Shown one piece after another: positions 7,307-14,099 of a DNA stretch of 15,711 bases. This stretch comes from JAWUVP01 sp034112285. Its GTDB lineage: Bacteria; Pseudomonadota; Gammaproteobacteria; JABDGN01. The notes below the pieces were generated by a model. It worked only from the letters and a program-made list of their open reading frames with translations, was not told the origin of the DNA and did no database searches. Made by a program: the position numbers and the translations under genes. Position 1 is the first letter of the stretch; each line of letters opens with the position of its first letter. The stretch spans positions 1 through 15,711 of the forward strand of contig JAWUVP010000045.1 of assembly GCA_034112285.1 (NCBI GenBank), given 5' to 3'.

Positions 7307-8245
7307 ATGATGATTCGTTGTGATTTGAATACAAATCAATTTAAATTAGATAAGCGGTTCGGGGCTTTTGCCTGTGTTTTTGCAGCACAAGATTTTATGT
7401 ATAAAATGATGAAGCATTTTCCTTTAATCAATTGCGTTGTGAGCAAAGAAGAGCAAGTAATTTTTGTTCGTGATTGCGCAAAAATGTTTAATCAATCGAT
7501 AAAAGACGCAATTAGAAAGCGCAAAGCATTTTGTTTAATGAATAATAGAAATGGGCTGGCGCCAGAAAGGCTTCGTGAAGTTTATCGTGCTGTTTATCAA
7601 TATAAGATTATCAATGCAGATACAATGCAGTTCGGCAGTGTGGGGGATATTGAAGTTGCGTTTGTAACAGATGAGGGCGGAGATAGCATTGTTCAGCTAT
7701 CTGAAACAGCCTATAGACAATTTGCTCCTCTTGATTTGCATATTCTCAGATCGGCTGGCTTTCCTCTTACCATAAAGTTAAACGCCTCAAAAAAATCTTT
7801 TGAAGCGTCTTCGCAAAGAACTTTAAACTTAAATCTTGATGTTGTGGTTGGTGCTGGTCTGGTGCATCCATTAGATGTGGTGGGCTATATTATTGGCGCG
7901 AAAGGGCACGTTGTTGGTGTGATTCGCTACAAAAACCACTGGGTGTTGTACAACAGCTTACCAGAAACGAGGGGTGTACCGAGTCTAGTTAGACCGGTAA
8001 TTTATTACTCAAAAAATGCTTATTTATGTTTGTTTACGGGTGATACAGCTTTCAAGGAATTAATAGAATATATCACAACTGAACTGTGGCCCAAAGATGC
8101 CAGTTACCAATGTACGCCTTTTCTATTTAATCATGGCAGTATTCCAATTGATGAGGCTGCACTTGCCGCTGAAACACAAGAAATCGCTGGACATCACTAT
8201 GAATTAGATGAAGGCGCTTGTGACCTTAGCGGAACCCCGCCATAA
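7307..8245 (+). CDS. Unrecognised protein with possible Cys/His/Asn hydrolase pattern
   Basis: I do not recognise the family of this 312-residue protein. The ATG at 7307 sits 7 nt after AAAGGTG; a TTG at 7301 in frame is too close to that site. Visible features are an N-terminal segment FGAFAC23VFAAQ, and later GH201VVGVIRY followed by HWVLYN216. A Cys at the head of a helix, then a His on a strand and an Asn/Asp about 15 residues on after a Trp, is the order of papain-fold cysteine peptidases, including C39-like and ubiquitin-specific ones. The usual Gln/Asn before the Cys is not obvious. The C-terminal ~30 residues are Glu/Asp-rich, resembling the acidic tails of some Dot/Icm substrates. 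It follows the patatin after 78 AT-rich bases. Catalysis is a hypothesis. Confidence 0.7.
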   Translation: MMIRCDLNTNQFKLDKRFGAFACVFAAQDFMYKMMKHFPLINCVVSKEEQVIFVRDCAKMFNQSIKDAIRKRKAFCLMNNRNGLAPERLREVYRAVYQYKIINADTMQFGSVGDIEVAFVTDEGGDSIVQLSETAYRQFAPLDLHILRSAGFPLTIKLNASKKSFEASSQRTLNLNLDVVVGAGLVHPLDVVGYIIGAKGHVVGVIRYKNHWVLYNSLPETRGVPSLVRPVIYYSKNAYLCLFTGDTAFKELIEYITTELWPKDASYQCTPFLFNHGSIPIDEAALAAETQEIAGHHYELDEGACDLSGTPP

Positions 8246-8254
8246 GTTACCGGC

Positions 8255-9016
8255 TTACGCCCAAATGGCCACAATAGCCATAATTGAAAACCCCACGATG
8301 ACATAACTGAAGTTCTTTAAATTACAACATTTATCAACCATGAAAGAGCGGGATAAGCCATGTAAGGTGCCCAGGTAAATAAAGGTACCGGCGGCGATAG
8401 CATTGAAAACAGGCTCAACCAATGAATCCTTGTTTAAGGTGGTTGAAATAATATCACCAAAGTAAATGCCTAAGGGCGTCATGACGGTGAAGGTAACAAA
8501 CAGGGCTAGTGCGGTTTTTTTATTCAACCGGCTTTGATTAAGTTGTGTAGCCAATGCAAAACTAGCGGCCCACTTATGCGCCATAATGGCCAACAGTAAC
8601 ACCAATACCACCGATAGATTCACACTTAAGCCCAACGCCGCACCGGCAAAGAGAGAGTGAATCGACAACATAAGAAAAGCGATAATGGCAAAACCATTCG
8701 TTTGCTGGTTTTTTTGCTTAAAGAGTTCTTGACCAATATGCTCCAGCGCTAAAAACACCAGATAGGTACAGCCCGCAATTAAAAAGGCAATAGGGTAGTT
8801 GTAATGTAGGGCGGTAAAATCACTGCTGGCATCGCCCAGCATATGAATTAAACCCGCCCCCAAAAACACACCGGACGCCAATGCCTGCCCCGCCGGAAAG
8901 CTACTGATGCCGCTGCGCCACTTTTTAATAAAGGGGTATACGCCTGAAAATACAGCGGTAATAAACACCAGCGCCACACTTAATACTTTTACTATTGTTA
9001 ATTCGGTTATCATCAT
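8255..9016 (-). CDS. ZIP-family divalent metal transporter
   Basis: This 253-residue membrane protein has about eight hydrophobic segments and the ZIP-family layout. Helix 2 has GLIH58MLGDA, helix 4 H120-S-L-F-A-G-A-A-L-G129, and helix 5 AH147-K-WAASFALA. ZIP proteins import zinc or other divalent metals. The HS-x3-G-x3-G and HK-x3-A motifs look more like the eukaryotic ZIP1-3 (ZIP II) group than bacterial ZupT, and the Glu often found after HSxF in helix 4 is Ala124 here. A start at either of two adjacent ATG codons (9016 or 9013) is possible; the ribosome site is weak. The gene lies 10 bp after zur on the same strand, so it is almost certainly co-transcribed with it and zinc-regulated. It converges with the upstream plus-strand gene at a 9-bp gap. 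Confidence 0.88.
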   Translation of the reverse strand: MMITELTIVKVLSVALVFITAVFSGVYPFIKKWRSGISSFPAGQALASGVFLGAGLIHMLGDASSDFTALHYNYPIAFLIAGCTYLVFLALEHIGQELFKQKNQQTNGFAIIAFLMLSIHSLFAGAALGLSVNLSVVLVLLLAIMAHKWAASFALATQLNQSRLNKKTALALFVTFTVMTPLGIYFGDIISTTLNKDSLVEPVFNAIAAGTFIYLGTLHGLSRSFMVDKCCNLKNFSYVIVGFSIMAIVAIWA

Positions 9017-9026
9017 TATTATCCAT

Positions 9027-9431
9027 TTAGGCTTGGCATTGTTGGCACACGCCAGTTAGCTCAACGGTGGAGCAGTTTATCGCGAAATCATATTGTTTGG
9101 AAAACTTTTTTAAAGGTTTTGATAATTGTGCCTCAAAAATTTCAGTAACAGTATCACATTCAGTGCAGATTAAGAGCAGATTCGCCTCATGCTCAGTACC
9201 CGCTTCAGCATTTTGGCATAAAACATAAGTATGCTGACGGCTTACCTCATGCACAACATCTTTGTTTTTCAAAAACTCTAAAACACGATAAACCGTAGGC
9301 GGCTGGGCATTGGGCCGAGTCTCGCGTAGCAGGCTGAGTATATCGTATGCCTTCAACGGTTTTTGAGCTGCTGCCAATATGGTAATAATTTCTTGTCGCA
9401 ACTTGGTGGCAGTAAAGGATTGTGTAGTCAT
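9027..9431 (-). CDS. zur: Fur-family zinc uptake regulator Zur
   Basis: This 134-residue winged-helix repressor belongs to the Fur family. The recognition region N41-AQPPTVYRVLEFL is the Zur-type variant, and YVLC at 69-72 marks the hinge. Two Cys pairs, C89-TE-C92 and C129-QQ-C132, form the structural zinc site found in Zur. It is a little shorter than E. coli Zur, mainly at the N-terminus. With zinc bound, Zur blocks transcription of zinc-import genes. Here the partner is the ZIP gene directly downstream, and a perfect Zur-type palindrome covers the -10 box of the shared promoter, so the unit is self-regulated. No clear Shine-Dalgarno precedes the ATG; the predicted leader is only about 22 nt. 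Confidence 0.93.
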   Translation of the reverse strand: MTTQSFTATKLRQEIITILAAAQKPLKAYDILSLLRETRPNAQPPTVYRVLEFLKNKDVVHEVSRQHTYVLCQNAEAGTEHEANLLLICTECDTVTEIFEAQLSKPLKKFSKQYDFAINCSTVELTGVCQQCQA

Positions 9432-9453
9432 GGGGTTATCAGTTGCTTATGTA

Positions 9454-9470
9454 TTGTTATAATATAACAA
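9454..9470. promoter_or_regulatory. Zur operator (Zur box)
   Basis: TTGTTATAATATAACAA consists of a perfect 7-bp inverted repeat around 3 central bases. Its 15-nt core TGTTATAATATAACA fits the known gammaproteobacterial Zur core TGTTATANTATAACA exactly. It starts 23 bp before the zur ATG and covers the -10 box, as expected for direct repression. Confidence 0.9.
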
Positions 9471-9489
9471 AAGCGAAGTGGGGATTCAA
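9461..9489 (-). promoter_or_regulatory. Promoter of zur and the ZIP transporter
   Basis: On the minus strand TTGAAT (9484-9489) and TATATT (9461-9466) are spaced by 17 nt, matching four and five of six consensus bases. The -10 lies fully inside the Zur palindrome at 9454-9470, so Zur binding would exclude RNA polymerase. Confidence 0.65.
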
Positions 9490-9552
9490 GTAAGTTTATA
9501 TAAAATGTAATCGAGGTTAAAAGCGGGCCATTCATGTACTTTGGCTTTGCTG

Positions 9553-10503
9553 CTATAAATATTCAAAGCCCATATCGATTTCTTCATGGGCTGAAAGTGG
9601 TCGCACAATATCGGGGTGTGTTTCGTAATAATGTTGAAGGCGAATCAGGGTGAGCTTTCTGACGCGAAGCCCCGTAATTCGAAGCACTACATGAGAATGT
9701 TCTCTCATCGCTCGCTCCCCAAACCCCTTGGCTGAAAAACCTTTAGCACTGTCTGCTGGTAAGTGACTGACTTGATCAATAAAAGTTAGCAAGCCCTCTA
9801 TTTCTGGGTTTAATAAGTTTATCAGTGCTGTTCTTAATTCTGCATGTTGGGGCTTGAAACCACAAAAAGCGGCTAGGCAACCAAGTAAAACAAAAACGCG
9901 CTCAGTAGGAGAAAAGTTTTTAACAGCGTAAATCATGCTCTTATTTTCTGTGAGCGCATATTTTTTTAACAGCCCTTGGATTGTTCGCTTCCATTCTCGG
10001 TCTATGCGCGCAATATTAGCCCATCGTATAGTATCTGGTGTTTCATGGCTGAAGCCCTCGATATATTTCTTATCCATTTCAATATAAATAGTTTTCAAAT
10101 AGTCATTGAAACGCTCTATTGTTATAAACCGAAACTGTTGTATGAAAAATTGTGTTATTTCTAGAATTTCAGCTGTCGCTATAGTGTCTTCTGAACCCTC
10201 TGAAAATATAATGTTTACCTCTTTTGCTATGTCGGGCCAAAACTTTGGGTGTTGAGCCATTCCTTTGCGAGTAGCAACTTGATTTAACGGGCCTATGAGA
10301 TGTGTTCTTAAGCTGATATTGCATTGTGCTTTTAAGGTGCTATTCCAGAAATTTTTAACGAGTTGTTGTTTCGCAATAACTTCGCCTGCAAGCCCATGAG
10401 AGATACTATTGAAATGTTTATCTAATGCGGTAATTAAATAAACAATGATCTTATCTGGAGTATTTAAGACCAAATCTTCTGCCGCAGGCATTGCGTAAGC
10501 CAT
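9553..10503 (-). CDS. Hypothetical protein, 316 residues
   Basis: I recognise no family. The gene is real by its length, its strong ribosome site (AAGGAG 6-7 nt before the ATG) and a TATACT -10-like box at 10539-10544 with a weak -35. The protein has no signal peptide and no clear membrane helix; one hydrophobic stretch, VFVLLGCLAAFCGF at about 216-229, is probably buried. It looks mostly helical, with many aromatic residues. Residues encoded at 9721-9750 form a tandem SAKGF-SAKGF duplication whose two copies differ at synonymous positions, so it is not recent. It is separated from zur by about 120 bp without a clear terminator. AT-rich codons resemble the 524-residue neighbour, and both may belong to an accessory block. 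Confidence 0.75.
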   Translation of the reverse strand: MAYAMPAAEDLVLNTPDKIIVYLITALDKHFNSISHGLAGEVIAKQQLVKNFWNSTLKAQCNISLRTHLIGPLNQVATRKGMAQHPKFWPDIAKEVNIIFSEGSEDTIATAEILEITQFFIQQFRFITIERFNDYLKTIYIEMDKKYIEGFSHETPDTIRWANIARIDREWKRTIQGLLKKYALTENKSMIYAVKNFSPTERVFVLLGCLAAFCGFKPQHAELRTALINLLNPEIEGLLTFIDQVSHLPADSAKGFSAKGFGERAMREHSHVVLRITGLRVRKLTLIRLQHYYETHPDIVRPLSAHEEIDMGFEYL

Positions 10504-10658
10504 GAGTTCTCCTTGATTTTATTGGTATTTATTTTGGCAGTATATCTGGTGAATGTTAAGGAAATATTTACTGGAGTAGAAAATATGCTTCCGCAGACTC
10601 AGTCTGAGAGCTATATATTTGTATAGTTTGTGATAGCATTGAAGATATACTAGCCTAA

Positions 10659-11147
10659 GATGATATTTATATCATTTTAAAATATCTGGCAAATGATACA
10701 GTTCAAGTAATTATTAGTAAAGGAGGCTTGTGTTGTGATGTGTTTCATCAACTTTCTGAAATAGGCATAGAAAAAGATGAGGAGGAATTACGTTACGCAG
10801 CATTTTAACCCCTTGATGCTTCACAAAAGGAAACGCTAACCCACGATTGTTATCGTATTCTACATACCGCATATTTAGTAGCCTCAAATGATCACAAGTA
10901 AGCCTTAGGTGACGGTAAATCGAGAGGAAACAATGACTTCGATTCTATTATGCGCGAGGTCTATTTGCGTACAAATAATGCTAGCGAAACATCATATTTT
11001 CGAGTTTACGGTTTTAAGAAATTTCATGTAAAAAGAGCTCATTTAGCTGAGTCATTATTAGTGCAATTTACGGGAAATTGTTCAGCCCATAATCTTAAAA
11101 AAGCACTTCAGAAAGAGAGTGCTGCCACACTATTTACTGCTCAGTAG
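10659..11147 (+). pseudogene. Decayed gene of unknown family with two in-frame stops
   Basis: One plus-strand frame reads as protein-like sequence for about 160 codons, broken only by TAA at 10806-10808 and TAA at 10899-10901. It includes segments such as VFHQLSEIGIEKDEEELRY, LTHDCYRILHTAYLVAS and, after the second stop, FRVYGFKKFHVKRAHLAE, and it ends at TAG 11145-11147. The stretch after the second stop holds an ATG at 10950 and could pass for a 65-residue ORF, but that ATG has no good ribosome site and continuity of frame suggests one older gene. A perfect AAAGGAGG lies at 10719-10726, with GTG 10740 in frame about 13 nt on; this may be the original start. The 3' end overlaps the tail of the 524-codon gene by 18 bp. 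I do not recognise the family. Confidence 0.5.
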
Positions 11148-12704
11148 ATAAAGGCCAGATAGTTGTTCAAAGCGCACTTGTTCAAATCGCGACATAATAC
11201 TAGAAAGTATTTCATTGCCATGAGGTTCGAAACGTTTAAGGGGCGCTACTTTTATTATAAGCCCCAGCATAATGTTGTAGGCTAGAAGAACAATGCTGTT
11301 ATTATAAAAATTAAAATCAGTCATTCTCGTTTTAGCTTTTTCTATAATAATAAAGCGTAATAATTCGAAAAACAGTCCCATTTTAGGGTTTGCGTGTACA
11401 ATTTGTGCTGTTTTGGGTGGTGAACAGTTCTGGAATCGAGCTGCGATTCTTTCAACCGTTATTTTTACATCTGATCTCTGGCCCAACACGCTCGATATTG
11501 AATAAAACGCAGCATCTGCATCCCCTTTTTCCATAATAGATAGCGACATCATTAATTTGCTGCGCCGCAATATATGTTGATGATAAAACTGGGTTTTGCC
11601 CATTGCTTCTCGCACGCAATCAGCTTGGTTTTTCATGATGAAGTGCTCCATGCCACCGCTGAAATCTTTAAATTCAATAGGCAATAATTGCTGTACATTA
11701 ATTAATTTGAAGGGCTCAAAAAATTCATAAAAAGAATGCCCGCCATCATGTATAAGAAATAATGACGAGACGGCTAAAAAATAATTTTCAAAAAATAACT
11801 TTCCAGGGAAGTGAAGACTTCCTCTCGATAATTTTTCAGAAATATAGAGACATTTTATATGCATAAGCATTGTGCCCGAAATTGAAGCGCTGAAGGGGTG
11901 AACTTTGTGTGAAAACAATTCGGATGCTTGAAACTGATCGCGATATCCATAAATGTCAGCTGCTCTGGGATATTCTTGTTTTTCTATTTTGAAATCACCA
12001 TAATACCCATGCGGCATATAGGACCTTAGCAAGCCTAAGTTTCTAGAAAACACAGTCGAGTATTTTTCCTTGTATGTTCTCGCTTTATCGGGGTCTGTGA
12101 AAGGCGCTTCATTGTAAATTTTAGTTGCAAGTTGCTCGCTGTTATTAACGAGCTGAGAAACAACAATGCTTATTTTTGTTATTAGCAGCCGCTTCTCGTG
12201 CTGAGCTCCGTCGCTAAACAGATTAAATCTTTTGTTTTTTAGTTTTACATATAAATCTATGTAGTCTTTAGGGATGGTGATGTTGTAGGGACGGCCTGCA
12301 ATAGGATGAATGTTGTTGTTAATACGGTTTTCGATGTCCGCCCTGAAATTTGGTGCGAAAAAATCTAAAAGTGTACGCAAATAGTTTTTCAGGTCTTTCA
12401 CGTTTATACTGTCTAATGCTTTTGTTAAGAGTGACTGCGCCAAATGATTTTCAAATACTCTGCGTACAGGATCGGTGTTGATGATCGCAGGTAAATAAGA
12501 AACAATATATTCTTCTGGTAAATGTGCTTTTATAAGGCTTTCAAACCTTGAATTGTTAGCTTGCTCTTTTAATCCACAAATAAGCCATTGAGCTAAAACC
12601 TTTTTCTTGTCAGCAAATTCAGGTGTTTCAACGCTATACAAGTAGAAGATTGCTTGAGTCGGCGAAATCGTTAGTTTATGTTTGTAATTATTATTGTTTA
12701 TCAT
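11130..12704 (-). CDS. Hypothetical protein, 524 residues, with H-D-G-G-H-S motif
   Basis: I do not recognise this family with confidence. The protein has no signal peptide; it starts with an Asn/Lys-rich MINNNNYKHK and is mixed helical. The most conserved-looking part is the middle: H269-PFSASISGTMLMHIK, then about 35 residues on FLIH319-D-G-G-H323-SFYE327 and FSGGMEHFIMK. Clustered His, Asp and Glu in such short motifs often bind a metal or act in hydrolysis, and a loose resemblance to His-rich domains of Legionella effectors comes to mind, but I cannot confirm it. A hydrophobic segment lies near 470-486. The ribosome site is weak; an extended -10 (TG-A-TATGAT, 12766-12774) sits about 62 nt upstream, divergent from marR. 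Codon use is AT-rich, as in the 316-residue gene. Confidence 0.75.
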   Translation of the reverse strand: MINNNNYKHKLTISPTQAIFYLYSVETPEFADKKKVLAQWLICGLKEQANNSRFESLIKAHLPEEYIVSYLPAIINTDPVRRVFENHLAQSLLTKALDSINVKDLKNYLRTLLDFFAPNFRADIENRINNNIHPIAGRPYNITIPKDYIDLYVKLKNKRFNLFSDGAQHEKRLLITKISIVVSQLVNNSEQLATKIYNEAPFTDPDKARTYKEKYSTVFSRNLGLLRSYMPHGYYGDFKIEKQEYPRAADIYGYRDQFQASELFSHKVHPFSASISGTMLMHIKCLYISEKLSRGSLHFPGKLFFENYFLAVSSLFLIHDGGHSFYEFFEPFKLINVQQLLPIEFKDFSGGMEHFIMKNQADCVREAMGKTQFYHQHILRRSKLMMSLSIMEKGDADAAFYSISSVLGQRSDVKITVERIAARFQNCSPPKTAQIVHANPKMGLFFELLRFIIIEKAKTRMTDFNFYNNSIVLLAYNIMLGLIIKVAPLKRFEPHGNEILSSIMSRFEQVRFEQLSGLYLLSSK

Positions 12705-12765
12705 TATGTTCTTAAAAAAATATATTCTAGGTGCTCAATCGTCAGCTCCTAGTTCTAGCGCAAAC

Positions 12766-12774
12766 ATCATATCA
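12766..12774 (-). promoter_or_regulatory. Possible extended -10 promoter of the 524-codon gene
   Basis: On the minus strand TGATATGAT combines an extended TG with a TATGAT -10 (five of six). No good -35 is seen 15-18 nt upstream, as is often the case for extended -10 promoters. Transcript start would be near 12759, giving a leader of about 55 nt. Confidence 0.3.
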
Positions 12775-12821
12775 CGGGTTTATTAAGTAATTATTAACAG
12801 CTAAGTGTAAAAATAAACCTC

Positions 12822-12844
12822 TGCAATATAGATTGCATTGCAAT
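12822..12844. promoter_or_regulatory. MarR-type operator with three half-sites
   Basis: Three half-sites alternate in orientation: TGCAAT (12822-12827), ATTGCA (12832-12837) and TGCAAT (12839-12844). The last two form a perfect 13-bp palindrome with one central base. The first two form a second inverted repeat with a 4-bp spacer. The palindrome overlaps the -35 of the marR promoter, matching self-repression by a MarR protein, many of which bind TTGCAA-containing palindromes. Confidence 0.7.
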
Positions 12845-12865
12845 CCATTCCTGTTGAGCTATAAT
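12838..12865 (+). promoter_or_regulatory. Promoter of the marR-ABC operon
   Basis: A perfect -10 TATAAT (12860-12865) follows TTGCAA (12838-12843, four of six) after 16 nt. Transcription would begin about 6-7 nt after the -10, at or next to the ATG at 12872, so the mRNA may be leaderless. Confidence 0.65.
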
Positions 12866-12871
12866 CATCGT

Positions 12872-13324
12872 ATGACCGATGACACCCAATCCATAAAGCT
12901 ATTGTTTACCTTTCGTAAATTAATGATGACCTTACGGCGTAACCTACTTATACCTATTGCCAAGGAGTTTGAATTATTACCTGTAGACATGCGGTTGCTC
13001 ATGACTTTGGGGCAGCATAAGCGTAAAACTAAAAAATCTCTTGCGGCGGAGGTTGGCATGGATTCATCTGCTATGAGCCGTTCAATTGAGAGACTTCTTG
13101 AGGCTGATTATGTGGCTAGAAGCCTTAATCCAAAGGATCGAAGAGAAGTTCATATTGCTTTAACTAAATCAGGTGTTACTCTTTATTCAAAGCTGATTAA
13201 GCAAATCGAAACGTCTTGGTCATTAATTTGCAGTGAAATAACTCAAGAATGCTTGGCCGAGCAAATAGAATTTATTGAACACATTACCACTAAAGTGCAA
13301 AGTATTAACAATGAGGAGCTTTGA
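12872..13324 (+). CDS. MarR-family transcriptional regulator
   Basis: This 150-residue protein is a winged-helix MarR-type repressor. The DNA-recognition region is KKSLAAEVGMDSSAMSRSIER (split here between helices, about 54-74), and the wing NPKDRREVHIALT (86-98) has the conserved D-x-R/R turn. Flanking helices form the dimer interface. The frame opens earlier at a TTG (12833), but that lies inside the operator and upstream of the -10, so ATG 12872 is the start. It has no useful Shine-Dalgarno, and its position right at the predicted transcription start suggests leaderless translation. As first gene of a four-gene operon it most likely represses itself and the downstream transporter until a small ligand binds. 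The ligand is unknown. Confidence 0.9.
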   Translation: MTDDTQSIKLLFTFRKLMMTLRRNLLIPIAKEFELLPVDMRLLMTLGQHKRKTKKSLAAEVGMDSSAMSRSIERLLEADYVARSLNPKDRREVHIALTKSGVTLYSKLIKQIETSWSLICSEITQECLAEQIEFIEHITTKVQSINNEEL

Positions 13325-14097
13325 TGACATTATCTAAAAAATCAACTGTGATTTCTTTTATGATATTAATAATCATACTTGCTGGCATCGCGCTGGCAAT
13401 TCATCACCAAACAAAGAATAAATGGGTGGCTGTTAAACAAGCAGCGATTGTCAATGCCGCCTATGGACTTGGCACCGTTGAGTCACAGAATGTTTTTACT
13501 TTGACTGCGGGCATCACGAATTATATTAAGAAAATTTATGTTAATGCTGGCGATCATGTTAGTAAGGGCAGCAAGCTGTTGATGTACCATGATGGCCAAA
13601 TTGTAACAGCACCATTTGATGGTGTGATCAGCAGTAAACCCACCTACGCCAATGAAATCACTAATCCTCAGTCTGTGCTTTTGACCTTGACGGATTTGAA
13701 TGACCGATACTTTCTTGTGTCAATGGATCAAGATTCAATACTAAGAATTGAAAATGCGAAGAAAGCTATTATAAATTTTGAAGCGTTACCTAATAAAAAA
13801 TATTATGGGGCAGTAGAATCCACGTATTCAAACAATGCCAATTTTTATGTGCGCATTAAGCCCGACTATTTGCCGCCTAACATACTTCCAGGAATGACTG
13901 CTGATATTGCCATTATTGTGAGCAAATCCAAACAAAGCATTCTTGTTCCATTAACGGCCATTAAACTGGGTAGGGTGATTTATAGAGTCAATAATGTTGA
14001 GAGTTCTGTCGCAGTTAAAGTCGGACAACAGCAAAATGGCTGGGCACAAATTATCTCAGATAATGTTCCCGTTCAAGCAGAAGTGCTGGTGAGCTAA
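13324..14097 (+). CDS. Short HlyD/MacA-type periplasmic adaptor without hairpin
   Basis: This 257-residue protein is a membrane-fusion or adaptor protein with one N-terminal membrane anchor (10-27) and a periplasmic body. Residues about 48-88 (GLGTVES, then VNAGDHVSKGSKLL) are the first half of a lipoyl-like domain, and 92-123 (IVTAPFDGVISS) the second. The two halves join through only YHDGQ, so the long alpha-helical hairpin that MacA, AcrA and HlyD use to touch TolC is absent. Beta-barrel (about 125-200, PGMTADIAI) and membrane-proximal parts follow. It is much shorter than MacA (about 370). The start ATG overlaps the marR stop by one base (TGATG), with GAGGAG 5 nt before it. It probably serves the permease and ATPase downstream. 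Confidence 0.87.
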   Translation: MTLSKKSTVISFMILIIILAGIALAIHHQTKNKWVAVKQAAIVNAAYGLGTVESQNVFTLTAGITNYIKKIYVNAGDHVSKGSKLLMYHDGQIVTAPFDGVISSKPTYANEITNPQSVLLTLTDLNDRYFLVSMDQDSILRIENAKKAIINFEALPNKKYYGAVESTYSNNANFYVRIKPDYLPPNILPGMTADIAIIVSKSKQSILVPLTAIKLGRVIYRVNNVESSVAVKVGQQQNGWAQIISDNVPVQAEVLVS

Positions 14098-14099
14098 TT

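Noticed and set aside
6302..8245. Patatin plus neighbour as a CBASS-type defence system
   Set aside because: No cyclic-nucleotide synthase or other CBASS component; the neighbour has no nucleotidyltransferase motif I can see.
9520..9552. Terminator after the 316-codon gene
   Set aside because: Only AGC/GCT and GCC/GGC pairs with an internal loop and a weak T-run; not convincing.
10950..11147. 65-codon ORF as an independent gene
   Set aside because: Its frame continues upstream through protein-like sequence past two stops, and the ATG lacks a ribosome site; better read as the tail of a decayed gene.
12833..12871. TTG start for marR at 12833
   Set aside because: It lies within the operator and upstream of the perfect -10, so it would not be in the mRNA.
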